Of a stretch of 64,000 nt of DNA, positions 1-8,271 are shown piece by piece (within the stretch, counting starts at the first letter, position 1; each line of letters begins with the position of its first letter). The notes below the pieces were generated by a model. The model was not told the DNA's origin. It saw nothing but the letters and a program-made list of their open reading frames with translations, and ran no database searches. The stretch is from Candidatus Pantoea varia (lineage in GTDB: Bacteria > Pseudomonadota > Gammaproteobacteria > Enterobacterales > Enterobacteriaceae), in contig NZ_FOVG01000003.1 of the NCBI RefSeq assembly GCF_900115075.1, forward strand, positions 310,001-374,000. The letters run 5' to 3'. The position numbers and the translations under genes are program-made.

Positions 1-272
1 GGCCCATATTCCGCCTCATAGTGAGAGGTTTTTACCTGCTTGCGCAGCAGGTACTCAGGCGAGTTCATGCCGAACACATTCATCGGCAGCGCATCCACTC
101 CAGGAACATCTTTGAGCACAAAATCCGGAAACACATCTTCCTTACCATCGTAGCGCTGAGGCTTGATAAAAGCGCGTTTTTCCTGCCTCAGCTTTTCTTC
201 CACAGCTCCCTCATAGCGGGAATCCAGCGAAATAAAGCGAGAGCTGACCGGATAAAATTTTTTCTTTGCCAT
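1..272 (-). CDS. C-terminal part of a DUF1173-like plasmid/ICE protein, runs off left edge
   Basis: The reverse strand codes from an ATG at 272 to the window edge (90 codons, no stop reached). The residues include PVSSRFISLDSRYEG, KPQRYDGKED, FPDFVL and NSPEYLLRKQ, which I match from memory to the C-terminal region of DUF1173 proteins of plasmids and integrative elements. The same frame stays open upstream of the ATG to about 356 (reading ...IDRRKYNLLSGLY), which also looks like protein. The ATG may therefore be internal and the fragment may have lost its N-terminus at a junction with the nuclease remnant at 310-807. Function of the family is unknown to me. The family call is moderate; that it codes is more certain. 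Confidence 0.5.
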   Translation of the reverse strand, partial: MAKKKFYPVSSRFISLDSRYEGAVEEKLRQEKRAFIKPQRYDGKEDVFPDFVLKDVPGVDALPMNVFGMNSPEYLLRKQVKTSHYEAEYG

Positions 273-309
273 ATACAGTCCGCTAAGCAGATTATATTTC
301 GCCTGTCGA

Positions 310-807
310 TCATGAATAATTGCACTGCACGGGCGATGACTCTGCCCAAAGCCGGTTAAATTCATTCTGATATTTCTTACTCATGATTGAGTTGTCTCTG
401 ATGACCAGTGCATTCCCGGCATTACGCTTCTCAGCAGATGAGGTGTAATTAAAAGAATTCCTCTTGAGAGTGTTATCGTCATTCACCATGGATTTATTTT
501 TCATGATGGCGTAACGGCTATTTAGTCGCACTGTCACACCCAGACCGGCCAGAAAGGTCACGGCGGTGTAACGGTCGCTGCTGGCTTTTTCATTGGCACT
601 TAACTGGACAGTTACACTGCAATTTTTCGCGTACACCAGTGCCGCCGTAGTCGGCTTACTGGTGAAGCTGTATGCCGTCATAACGATACTGCTTTCAGCG
701 CCATCAATAGCGTCTGATACGATTTTCAATGCATCTCTTTCAGCCGTAAACGGAAAACCCACGGTGATTTCAGGTGCTGGGGCATAAGCAGGGACGGGCG
801 CGGCCAT
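310..807 (-). pseudogene. Decayed PLD-family (HKD) endonuclease, Nuc/EndA-like
   Basis: 165 residues resembling the small secreted PLD-type nucleases of conjugative plasmids: an exported-type start (MAAPVPAYA after a hydrophobic run), then GFPFTAERDALKIV, SIVMTAYSFTS, and near the C-terminus SFNYTSSAEKRNAGNALVI. These enzymes carry one HxKxxxxD motif per subunit. Here the site reads KNKSMVND (residues 103-110), so the catalytic His is Lys while K105 and D110 remain; the following GSFN is NSFN. The hydrophobic signal segment continues upstream of the ATG without a start codon (LSYHFALAII before the Met), suggesting a frameshift near the original start. It is probably inactive and sits beside the DUF1173-like fragment, consistent with a decayed mobile element. 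Confidence 0.65.
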
Positions 808-862
808 AATGATGGCCAGCGCGAAATGATATGAAAGGTCCGATAAACACGCTCAGCAGAAA

Positions 863-1183
863 TCAGCGCTTCAGCAATTGCTGGCAAGCGAGGTTATCCT
901 GCGCGGCGCGCTGTTGCTCATCAGGCGTCATTTGCTGCCAGCGGTTAATAACACTGCGACCCAGCCCCGGTTTATAGGCTATTTTCTGCAACGCATAGTC
1001 AGAGTTGCCGCCTTCAATGACGTTTTGCATCTGCTGATCCAGCGGTTGCACACTGTTTTGATCAATCGCGCAGAACACCGCGACGTAATACGCCTTATCT
1101 TCCTCACTGTCGTGCGGGATAACCCACCATGCGGCCAGAGCAAGGATCAGCAGCAGGGGCAGGATGTATTTTACTTTAGCCAT
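863..1183 (-). CDS. Small membrane-anchored protein of unknown function
   Basis: 106 residues from the ATG at 1183 (a GTG at 1192 would add three). Residues about 5-22 (ILPLLLILALAAWWVI) form one membrane segment, leaving a soluble domain of about 80 residues with two Cys (FCAIDQ and NLACQQLL) and a Trp-rich RWQQMTPDEQQ stretch. It probably lies in the periplasm on an N-terminal anchor. It is on the same strand as the nuclease remnant and about 55 nt upstream of it, so it may belong to the same decayed element. I recognise no family. Confidence 0.6.
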   Translation of the reverse strand: MAKVKYILPLLLILALAAWWVIPHDSEEDKAYYVAVFCAIDQNSVQPLDQQMQNVIEGGNSDYALQKIAYKPGLGRSVINRWQQMTPDEQQRAAQDNLACQQLLKR

Positions 1184-1286
1184 CGGAGTCACCGGTTGTG
1201 GGCAGTTAAGTCAGCCGGAGATGGCCAGACGCAGGGCGCGTATCCTGCCACAGATTACGCTCACCGTTAACCCCGTGTGGCATTGT

Positions 1287-1982
1287 TCAGACTACGGGCG
1301 CTTCAACCAGCGTCGCACTAATCTGCGCATCCGGCATCATCTGCTGTAATCCCGAGACTAAATCGTCGCTGGCCTGCTGCAGCGCGGTGAGTGGCATAGC
1401 GGGCAGGCTTTCCAGAATGAACCACATCTGACGCGCGCTGGCATCCAGTCTGGTTCGTACACCCTGACGCCAGTTCCAGCGGCGGCAGGTCACGCCCTCA
1501 TCATCACGCCAGATCACTTCGCCGGGTTCCGGTGACTCGTAAACTACCTCGCCCTCTTTGACGGTATCGAAACGTTCACTGCCGTCAGCAATCACCAGAC
1601 GCGGCGCGCCAGCGTAAGCCGCGATATTCTCACCGCCGACCGGCAGGGCGTAACGAATGCTGATGGCGTTATAGAGATCGACAACCGGATCGATAGCAGG
1701 CAATGCCCCATCCCGCAGCACGCGCTTGCGCAATGCTTCAGCAGAGCAGGGCGTGCGTTTCGCTTTGGCACCAAAGGCTTTGAACACCTCAGCCCAGGCG
1801 GCGAGATGCGCATCTGCCCAAGCCGCATCATCATTTACCACCTGCTGACATGCACTCTTCAGTGCTTCGCTGGCGATCTCAGGTCGGATAATGGATGTCG
1901 CCTCAACCACAATACTCATGGCACGAAAGCCGGGGGCGAGCGCGAAAACGGCGGGATCGATTGACGGATGAACAGATAACAT
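1287..1982 (-). CDS. B3/B4 tRNA-binding-domain protein
   Basis: 231 residues matching the free-standing B3/B4 domain, the fold found in the beta subunit of phenylalanyl-tRNA synthetase. Typical features are the N-terminal PSIDPAVFALAPGFRAM, the central KRTPCSAEALRKRV, and DLYNAISIRYALPVGGENI followed by GEVIWRDDEGVTCRRWNWRQG. Free-standing relatives are suspected to act on tRNA or mischarged aminoacyl-tRNA, but I know of no proven reaction. The gene is divergent from the XRE-cupin regulator at 2026 with 43 nt between them. Such pairing is common for these two families and suggests the regulator controls this gene (inference). Confidence 0.85.
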   Translation of the reverse strand: MLSVHPSIDPAVFALAPGFRAMSIVVEATSIIRPEIASEALKSACQQVVNDDAAWADAHLAAWAEVFKAFGAKAKRTPCSAEALRKRVLRDGALPAIDPVVDLYNAISIRYALPVGGENIAAYAGAPRLVIADGSERFDTVKEGEVVYESPEPGEVIWRDDEGVTCRRWNWRQGVRTRLDASARQMWFILESLPAMPLTALQQASDDLVSGLQQMMPDAQISATLVEAPVV

Positions 1983-2025
1983 CGGATACTCTCTCAGTGA
2001 CTAATTTATTTCATAGTAATGACCG

Positions 2026-2628
2026 ATGACCAATAAAGTCAATATAACGACCGATGCGGGTGCCGATGTCGCCAGCGTCAATCAGGCTGTTTCAGACAGC
2101 ATTAAAAGCTGGCGTAAACGCCAGAAACTTTCGCTGGACGAGTTATCCCGACGCGCAGGCGTCAGTAAAGGGATGCTGGTCGAGATCGAAAAAGGCGCTG
2201 CCAATCCCAGCATTGCCATTCTCTGTAAAGTGGCTGCCGCGCTGGGCATCTCGGTGGCGGATATCGTTAACGTTTCGCATGCACCTGACGCCTGGCTGAT
2301 AGAAAACAGCGACATGCCCGTGCTGTGGCAGGGTGAGCAGGGCGGCAGTGCGCAGCTGCTGGCGGGAACACGCGGGCCGGATATGATCGAGCTATGGCGC
2401 TGGCAGATGTTTGCGGGCGAAGTGTTCAGTTCAACCGGCCATTCTTCGGGCACGCTCGAACTGCTGCACGTTGAGCAGGGCACGCTGGCATTGACTGTGG
2501 GTGAGCAGACCCTGGTGGTGCAGCAGGGCTGTGCTGCTGTTGCGCGTACCGATATACCGCACGCCTATGCCAGTGCCGATCACCAGCCGGTTATCTTCAC
2601 CATGACGGTGGCCGAACTTCAGCGCTGA
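2026..2628 (+). CDS. XRE-family regulator with C-terminal cupin domain
   Basis: 200 residues. Residues about 25-80 form a Cro/CI-type helix-turn-helix (RQKLSLDELSRRAGVSKGMLVEIEKG followed by NPSIAILCKVAAALGISVADI). Residues about 110-190 are a small cupin beta-barrel (GEVFSSTGHSSGTLELLHV, GTLALTVGEQTLVV, IPHAYAS) that would bind an effector. This is the usual layout of XRE-cupin regulators. The gene is divergent from the B3/B4 protein, the likely target, and convergent with the marR gene with only 5 nt between stops. Confidence 0.88.
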   Translation: MTNKVNITTDAGADVASVNQAVSDSIKSWRKRQKLSLDELSRRAGVSKGMLVEIEKGAANPSIAILCKVAAALGISVADIVNVSHAPDAWLIENSDMPVLWQGEQGGSAQLLAGTRGPDMIELWRWQMFAGEVFSSTGHSSGTLELLHVEQGTLALTVGEQTLVVQQGCAAVARTDIPHAYASADHQPVIFTMTVAELQR

Positions 2629-2633
2629 AGGCG

Positions 2634-3140
2634 CTATTCTGCGACTGCTGCTTCGCCGGGAAACGCCAGCAGCAGGGTTTTCAGCAGTCTCTCCAGTTCA
2701 GCGCGCTCTGACGCGGCCAGCGGGGCCAGCACCGCCTCCTGCGTGGCAGTATGAACGCGGAGTGCATCCTCAATCTGCTGCTGCCCGCGCGGCGTCAGCC
2801 CCACCAGCATGCTGCGCTTATCATCCGGCGCGGCAACACGTTCAATCAGATGCTGCTGCTCCAGCCGGTTCAGGCGATTTGTCATCGCGCCGGAGGTCAC
2901 CAGTAGCGCCTGGTAGAGCTGAGTGGGTGACAGGCGATAAGGTGACCCCGCCCGTCGCAGTGTCGCCATCACATCAAATTCCCCCTCCTGAAAACCAAAC
3001 GGCTCCAGTGCCTGACTGCGCGCTTTGGCCAGATGTTTCATCAGACGCAGCACTCTGCCGAAGATACGCATGGAAGAGGCATCAAGATCGGGCATCGCGT
3101 TGTCCCACTGGCTGACAACGAAATCAATATGGTCATGCAT
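2634..3140 (-). CDS. MarR-family transcriptional regulator
   Basis: 168 residues with the MarR winged helix: an N-terminal dimerisation helix, then LEPFGFQEGEFDVMATLRRAGSP, recognition region LSPTQLYQALLVTSGAMTNRLNRLE and wing RVAAPDDKRSMLVGLTPRG. It is divergent from the MFS transporter at 3275. A long perfect palindrome lies between them at 3205-3228, which fits autorepression plus repression of the transporter. The effector is unknown; the pairing suggests a toxic small molecule or drug. Confidence 0.9.
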   Translation of the reverse strand: MHDHIDFVVSQWDNAMPDLDASSMRIFGRVLRLMKHLAKARSQALEPFGFQEGEFDVMATLRRAGSPYRLSPTQLYQALLVTSGAMTNRLNRLEQQHLIERVAAPDDKRSMLVGLTPRGQQQIEDALRVHTATQEAVLAPLAASERAELERLLKTLLLAFPGEAAVAE

Positions 3141-3204
3141 AAATCACCTGTAGATGCTGGGGTTATTTTGTCGGGTTGTGCTCACCCTCTTAACAGTGGA
3201 CGGA

Positions 3205-3228
3205 ATTTATCTTAACGTTAAGATAAAT
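3205..3228. promoter_or_regulatory. Perfect 24-bp palindrome, probable MarR operator
   Basis: Every base from 3205 to 3228 pairs with its mirror (centre between 3216 and 3217, core ATCTTAACGTTAAGAT). MarR proteins bind palindromes of this size and the site lies between the divergent marR and MFS genes, 47 nt before the MFS start. Confidence 0.75.
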
Positions 3229-3274
3229 AGTGACAGCCTGGTGCTGTCAACGTCAATCCTCTGTCAGAGCGTCT

Positions 3275-4420
3275 ATGATGAAAAATAAACTCTTATTCCC
3301 CACTGTGTTTGCCGTGATCGCTTTCCTGATCGGGCTGAACCTGCGCCCGATGCTGGCTATTATCGGCCCGTTGTTTCCGGTGTTGCAACAGCAGGCCGGG
3401 CTGTCAGCCACCGCGTTCAGCCTGCTGACTACGCTGCCGGTAGCGATGATGGGCCTGGCGGCACTCTCCGGCCCGTGGCTCATCGCCCGCATCGGACCGG
3501 TAACGGGCATCGCCGCCGGGTTGCTCTGTCTTGCGGCTGCCTGCCTGTGGCGCGGTGTTAACCTGACTTCCGCTCAGCTAATGCTAACTGCGCTGGCGGG
3601 AGGCGCAGGGATTGGCGTGATACAGGCGCTGATGCCCGCCCTGATCCGGCAGCGCTTTGCTGAAGCCGCGGCGACGCTGATGGCACTGTTCAGCACTGGC
3701 ATTATGGCGGGCGCGGCACTGACCGCTGCCAGTGCCGAACCGCTGTTCTCGTGGCTGGGCCTGCAACCCGCGTTGGCAATCTCCGGGGGATTAGCGCTGG
3801 TAACGCTGCTGATCTGGCTGACCTCGATCAGGCGGGCAACGCAGGTGAGTCTGGTTTCAGATATGGCGACGTTGCCTGTGCAGCGGACCCTGCTGCTGAC
3901 ACTGTTTTTCGGTATTGGTACCGGGGCCTACACGCTGGTGCTGGCCTGGCTGCCGCCATTCTATATTCAACTGGGCTGGAGTGCGCGCCACAGTGGTTAT
4001 CTGCTCGCCGCGCTGACGTTAACCGAAGTGGTGGCAGGATTCATCGTCTCGGCGGTATTACATCGCTTTCCCGATCGTCGCCCGCTGCTGCTCGGCGTGC
4101 TGGTCCTGCTGTTGACGGGGCTGCTGAGTCTGGTGTTTTATCCGGACACGATGCCGGTTTTCTCTGCGCTGTTACTGGGTACAGGCATCGGCGCACTCTT
4201 TCCGCTGTCACTGATTGTGACGCTGGACCATGCGCGAAGCGCCAGAGAAGCGGGAATTCTGCTGTCCAGGGTACAGGGTGGGGGATACCTGATTGCTGCG
4301 CTGATGCCGCTGGTGGCGGGTTGGGTGCGTGATAGCAGTGCGTCACTGAACCAGGCCTGGCTGATTATGAGCGCTGGCGTGGTGCTGCTGATGGTGATGG
4401 CCTGGCGCTTCAGACCGTAG
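3275..4420 (+). CDS. MFS transporter, CynX/NimT type
   Basis: About 381 residues with 12 predicted membrane helices. The start LIGLNLRPMLAIIGPLFPVLQ is typical of the CynX/YeaN group (cyanate and nitroimidazole transporters), which keep an Asn-Leu-Arg-Pro motif in helix 1. Two adjacent ATGs (3275, 3278) both give a proper cytoplasmic N-terminus; the longer frame from 3230 would start inside the operator region and adds a polar, non-helical leader. The gene is divergent from marR, so it is likely an efflux pump induced by the MarR ligand. The substrate cannot be read from sequence. Confidence 0.85.
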   Translation: MMKNKLLFPTVFAVIAFLIGLNLRPMLAIIGPLFPVLQQQAGLSATAFSLLTTLPVAMMGLAALSGPWLIARIGPVTGIAAGLLCLAAACLWRGVNLTSAQLMLTALAGGAGIGVIQALMPALIRQRFAEAAATLMALFSTGIMAGAALTAASAEPLFSWLGLQPALAISGGLALVTLLIWLTSIRRATQVSLVSDMATLPVQRTLLLTLFFGIGTGAYTLVLAWLPPFYIQLGWSARHSGYLLAALTLTEVVAGFIVSAVLHRFPDRRPLLLGVLVLLLTGLLSLVFYPDTMPVFSALLLGTGIGALFPLSLIVTLDHARSAREAGILLSRVQGGGYLIAALMPLVAGWVRDSSASLNQAWLIMSAGVVLLMVMAWRFRP

Positions 4421-4502
4421 ATTAGGGCAGCCTGCATAAAGCCGTTGCCGAACACGGCCGATCTGGCATGCTGAAGTGAAATCCCTGAACCCGGAGTGCA
4501 GT

Positions 4503-5195
4503 GTGAAAGTCATTGGTCTGTTAGGCGGCATGTCGTGGGAGTCTACCGCGCTCTATTACCGCATTATCAATCAGCAGGTTAAACAGCAACTGGGTGGATT
4601 ACACTCGGCGGAGCTGGTGCTCTACAGCGTTGATTTTCAGCATATCGAGCAGCTTCAGGCGGCGGGCGAGTGGCAGCAGGCGGGCGACATCCTGGCTGAA
4701 GCGGCACGCAATCTGGAACGGGCTGGCGCGCAGTTTATCGTGCTCTGTACCAACACCATGCATAAAGTGGCCGCGCAAATCAGCGCCGCTACAGACATCC
4801 CGCTGCTGCATATCGCCGACGCCACCGGACGCCGCATTCAGCAGGCTGGCGTACGTAAGGTCGGGTTACTGGCAACGCGATTCACCATGGAACAGGATTT
4901 CTATCGCGGGCGACTTCAGCAGCAGTCTGGCCTTGAGGTAATCACGCCAGACGAAGCCGACCGTCTGTTTGTGCATGAGGTGATTTACCAGGAACTTTGT
5001 CTGGGCGAAATCAATCCCGCCTCGCGACGTCGTTACAGTGAGATCATGCAGAAACTGGTGGCGCAGGGGGCCGAGGCCATTATTCTGGGCTGCACTGAAA
5101 TCACACTGCTGGTTGATGCCACCGATGCCAGCGTACCGCTATTTGATACCACGCTGATCCACGCGGAAGAGGCGGTGATTCAGGCTCTGTCTTAA
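4503..5195 (+). CDS. ygeA: Broad-specificity amino-acid racemase, YgeA-like
   Basis: 230 residues of the aspartate/glutamate racemase superfamily. It interconverts L- and D-amino acids without PLP by a two-cysteine mechanism. The two catalytic Cys are in LCTNTMHK (C82) and GCTEI (C197), and the N-terminus GLLGGMSWEST and the block ADATGRRIQQAG closely follow E. coli YgeA. The start is a GTG at 4503 with GGAG six bases before it; the upstream ATG at 4476 lacks a ribosome site. The stop is 25 nt before the cupin gene at 5221, so the two may be co-transcribed. D-amino acids would serve wall remodelling or signalling (family knowledge). Confidence 0.9.
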   Translation: MKVIGLLGGMSWESTALYYRIINQQVKQQLGGLHSAELVLYSVDFQHIEQLQAAGEWQQAGDILAEAARNLERAGAQFIVLCTNTMHKVAAQISAATDIPLLHIADATGRRIQQAGVRKVGLLATRFTMEQDFYRGRLQQQSGLEVITPDEADRLFVHEVIYQELCLGEINPASRRRYSEIMQKLVAQGAEAIILGCTEITLLVDATDASVPLFDTTLIHAEEAVIQALS

Positions 5196-5220
5196 CGTTT
5201 ATCCTCAATAAGGAAATCGC

Positions 5221-5550
5221 ATGAAAATAGACAATCTGCCGTTTGGCCTGACGCAATGGGATCAGGTTGAAGAGACGATTCATCCAGGCGAGCAGGGAAA
5301 AGCGACGTGGAGAACCGTAAAATTTAACGATATCCGGGTTCGCATGGTCGACTATTCGCCGGGCTATGAGGCCGATCACTGGTGCACTAAGGGCCATATT
5401 TTACTCTGTATGGCGGGCGAGCTTCACACTGAACTGGCCGATGGACGCCGTTTTGTACTGACACCTGGCGTCAGTTATCAGGTGGCGGACGATGCTGAAC
5501 CGCATCGTTCGTTTACCCATACCGGCGCGCAACTCTTTATCGTTGACTGA
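5221..5550 (+). CDS. Single-domain cupin, DHCW-motif type
   Basis: 109 residues forming one small beta-barrel: an N-terminal RTVKFNDIRVRMVDYSPGY strand pair, the conserved ADHWCTKGHILLCMAGEL block holding His and Cys residues that could bind a metal, and the closing PGVSYQVADDAEPHRSFT. This matches the family annotated as DHCW-motif cupin-fold proteins, whose role is unknown. It follows the racemase by 25 nt in the same direction. AAGGA at 5209-5213 is the ribosome site. Confidence 0.8.
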   Translation: MKIDNLPFGLTQWDQVEETIHPGEQGKATWRTVKFNDIRVRMVDYSPGYEADHWCTKGHILLCMAGELHTELADGRRFVLTPGVSYQVADDAEPHRSFTHTGAQLFIVD

Positions 5551-5713
5551 GTTTGCTAACCGCCTCTTTTGTGGTCATCTGCTGGTGAATCATCGCGTCG
5601 TTGACACTTTTAAAAGTAAACTGAATCTGCTTTATAAAAATCAGCAAAATTAATGGCTTATTTCATCAGAGTTATCTGGTTCTGACAGGAATAATTTCCA
5701 TCAGGTTGTATGC

Positions 5714-6502
5714 TTGAAGCCTTATAAGACCGTTTTGCATTCACCTGATGTGGGGAAGCCTGTGCTGATAAAAAAGAAGAAAGTTCGTTCGCATACCGAA
5801 GACCGACTGCTGGCGCTGGTGCTGGCCACTACCGCCGGCATTCTGAATGCTATGGCGCTGGGCGCGTTTGGATTTTTCCCGTCGCATATGACGGGTAACA
5901 CCTCGCAGATATCCCAGGAAGTGACCACCAGCGATCTTCACACCATGCTGTTTTTAATGGCACTGATTATTGCCTTTGTGCTGGGCTGTACCGTTGCCCG
6001 GCTGGCAGTGGTGGTGGGGATCAGACATAAGTTGCGCACCATTTTCTGTCTGGTCATTCTGGCCGAAGGGGCCGCACTCACGGCGGCATCGATCTTTGAG
6101 ATCGTCTTCTACCGGCCTAGTTTCAATGGGGAAGTGCTGCTGATGCTGGGCTTTTTAATGGGTATTCACAATGCGACCTCGACGCAGCTTTCCAATGGCC
6201 GCGTCAGGTCGACGCACATTACCGGTACCCTGACCGATGCGGGCATTGCACTGGGTTCCTGGATCTTTGCCCACACGTCACATGCTGTGCATCTTGAAAC
6301 TGACGATCGCCGCTTCTTCCAGAAGGTCCTTCATACCCATCTGACAACCGTGTTCTCTTTCCTGAGCGGCTGTATTGCCGGTCTGCTGTTGTTTAAAGCC
6401 TATGGCTTTAACGCGATGGTGGGCCTTGGCGTGTTTCTGATGCTGGTGGCACTGACGGCCATCGCCGTCACCGTCCAGCGCACCCGTCGAAGCCTCTACT
6501 GA
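5714..6502 (+). CDS. YoaK-family (DUF1275) membrane protein
   Basis: 262 residues. After a basic leader (IKKKKVRSHTEDR) come six or seven hydrophobic helices, beginning LLALVLATTAGILNAMALGAFGFFPSHMTGN. The block SHMTGNTSQ and the later ATSTQLSNGRVRSTHITGTLTDAG are hallmarks of DUF1275/YoaK proteins of the inner membrane. Their function is not established. The longest frame starts with TTG at 5714; in-frame GTGs at 5750 and 5762 are alternatives, the latter preceded by GGGGAAG. A hairpin (GCCCGATGC/GCATCGGGC, near 6510-6535) between this gene and the convergent SDR gene could end both transcripts. Confidence 0.85.
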   Translation: MKPYKTVLHSPDVGKPVLIKKKKVRSHTEDRLLALVLATTAGILNAMALGAFGFFPSHMTGNTSQISQEVTTSDLHTMLFLMALIIAFVLGCTVARLAVVVGIRHKLRTIFCLVILAEGAALTAASIFEIVFYRPSFNGEVLLMLGFLMGIHNATSTQLSNGRVRSTHITGTLTDAGIALGSWIFAHTSHAVHLETDDRRFFQKVLHTHLTTVFSFLSGCIAGLLLFKAYGFNAMVGLGVFLMLVALTAIAVTVQRTRRSLY

Positions 6503-6539
6503 TCGTGCGGCCCGATGCATCGCGCATCGGGCCGTTTGC

Positions 6540-7265
6540 TTACTGCTGCGTGCGGGTTGGCCGCACCACGATTTCATTCACATCCACCTCTTCAGGCTGC
6601 TCAATGGTATAGCGCACGGCGCGACCGATGGCGTCCGGCTGCAGGGCAATAGCGCGATAGTGCTGCATTGCCTCGGCGGCTGTTGGATCTGTGATGGTGG
6701 ACGCCAGTTCGCTCTCGACCACACCGGGATGAATACAGGTCACCCGCAACTGGCTGTTCTCCTGCCGTAGTCCGTCGGAAATCGCCCGCACTGCAAACTT
6801 GGTGGCGCAGTAGACTGCCGCAGTGGGCGACACCGTCAGTGCCCCTATGGAAGCGATATTGATGATGTGGCCCCGCTGGTGGGTCAGCATAGTCGGCAGC
6901 ACCGCCGCGATGCCATACAGCACCCCTTTGATGTTCACATCGATCATCTGCTCCCACTCTTCCACCCGCAGTGATGCCATCGGTGACAGGGGCATAATAC
7001 CGGCGTTGTTGATCATCACATCGACCCGGCCCCATTTCTCCAGTGCATAATCCACGAACTGCGCCACATCGTCGCGTCGCGTGACATCGAGCGCCTTAAT
7101 CGCCACCTCCGCGCCATTAAACTGTAACTCTTCAGCCAACGCGGCCAGGCGACTTTCGCGTCGTGCGCCCAGCAGCAGAATGGCGTCTGTTTTAGCCAGT
7201 TCACGGGCGATGCCGGCACCAATGCCGCTTGATGCGCCAGTAATTAAAATCACTTTCTGAGTCAT
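6540..7265 (-). CDS. Short-chain dehydrogenase/reductase
   Basis: 241 residues of the classical SDR family. The NAD(P)-binding TGASSGIG is at residues 9-16, NNAG follows in VMINNAGIMP, the catalytic Ser is in INIASIGA, and YxxxK is in VYCATKFA. The arginine in GARRESR just after the second strand points to NADP(H) preference. The substrate is unknown. It is divergent from the LysR gene at 7365, and a perfect inverted repeat (7309-7328) sits between them, so LysR control is likely. Confidence 0.88.
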   Translation of the reverse strand: MTQKVILITGASSGIGAGIARELAKTDAILLLGARRESRLAALAEELQFNGAEVAIKALDVTRRDDVAQFVDYALEKWGRVDVMINNAGIMPLSPMASLRVEEWEQMIDVNIKGVLYGIAAVLPTMLTHQRGHIINIASIGALTVSPTAAVYCATKFAVRAISDGLRQENSQLRVTCIHPGVVESELASTITDPTAAEAMQHYRAIALQPDAIGRAVRYTIEQPEEVDVNEIVVRPTRTQQ

Positions 7266-7308
7266 TGTGTTTCTCCAGTCAGGTTGTCACTGGCGATCAT
7301 ACGGCGGC

Positions 7309-7328
7309 TGGATTATAAAGATAATCCA
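7309..7328. promoter_or_regulatory. Inverted repeat, candidate LysR operator
   Basis: TGGATTAT (7309-7316), four bases, then ATAATCCA (7321-7328): perfect 8-bp arms between the divergent SDR and LysR genes, 36 nt before the LysR start. The size and place fit a LysR binding site. Confidence 0.55.
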
Positions 7329-7364
7329 TCAAGCGCTTTACTCACTGGTAACTGAATATAACCA

Positions 7365-8249
7365 ATGAATGCTGATAAAAATGCTCTCGAGGTTTTTGTG
7401 ATTGTGGCGCAGACGCGAAATTTTCGACTGGCAGCCGAACGGCTGGGCGTTACGCGTCCGGCGATCAGCCAAAGTCTGCGGCGGCTGGAGGATCGGCTTA
7501 ACATCACGCTGATGCAGCGCACCACGCGCTCGGTGCAGCTGACCGAAGCCGGACAGCGGCTCTATGCCGAGGTGGCTCCGGCGATTAACCAGCTTAACCG
7601 CGCCGTCACTGATATCGCCGAACTGGCGGCTGAGCCGCGCGGCCAGCTGCGGCTGGCAATCTCCTCAATTGCAGAGCGGATGCTGGGGGGAGAACTGCTG
7701 GCGAGCTTCATTATCGCTTACCCGCAGGTGGAGCTGGATATCACCGTCACCGATGAGGAGTTTGATATTGTCGGTCAGGGCTATGACGCCGGTGTGCGGC
7801 TGGGGGAGATAATTGCGCAGGATATGATTGCGGTGCCGGTCTCTGCCACACAGCGTCAGGTCGCGGTGGCGTCGCCCGCCTATCTGGCGCGCGCAGGAAC
7901 GCCGCAACATCCCGAGGAGCTGGTGAATCATCGCTGCATCGGCTGGCGAAAAGGTCCGGGCCTGGCACCTTATCGCTGGGAGTTTGCTGCGCAGGGACGA
8001 GAGTTTGATGTTGCCGTCAATCCTCAGCTCACGACCAATGACATGGGGGTGATGATTCGCACTGCCTGCGCGGGAGGCGGCATCAGTTTTGGTATGGAAG
8101 AGACCTTCCAGCCTTACATCGCGCGTGGCGAACTGGTGACCTTACTCGATGAGTGGCTGCCTGCCTTCGCCGGGTTTTATCTCTATTTCCCCAGCCGCAA
8201 AAACCTGGCCCCCAAGCTGAGGGCGCTGATCGATCACGTCAGGCTCTGA
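7365..8249 (+). CDS. LysR-family regulator
   Basis: 294 residues. The N-terminal winged helix (ALEVFVIVAQTRNFRLAAERL, recognition helix TRPAISQSLRRLEDRL, RTTRSVQLTEAG) is followed by a periplasmic-binding-protein-like effector domain from about residue 90. It is divergent from the SDR gene at 6540-7265, the likely target. The effector cannot be inferred. Confidence 0.92.
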   Translation: MNADKNALEVFVIVAQTRNFRLAAERLGVTRPAISQSLRRLEDRLNITLMQRTTRSVQLTEAGQRLYAEVAPAINQLNRAVTDIAELAAEPRGQLRLAISSIAERMLGGELLASFIIAYPQVELDITVTDEEFDIVGQGYDAGVRLGEIIAQDMIAVPVSATQRQVAVASPAYLARAGTPQHPEELVNHRCIGWRKGPGLAPYRWEFAAQGREFDVAVNPQLTTNDMGVMIRTACAGGGISFGMEETFQPYIARGELVTLLDEWLPAFAGFYLYFPSRKNLAPKLRALIDHVRL

Positions 8250-8271
8250 TGAGGGCGGAATGCCCTGTCAA

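Noticed and set aside
21-359. 112-residue plus-strand frame at the left end
   Set aside because: Antisense to the DUF1173-like coding frame; no ribosome site and no family features.
878-1270. 130-residue plus-strand frame
   Set aside because: Antisense shadow of the small anchored protein at 863-1183; residue composition is that of a reversed gene.
5710-5727. Five-codon leader frame starting at ATG 5710, just before the YoaK-like gene
   Set aside because: Too short and without a ribosome site or attenuator hairpin.
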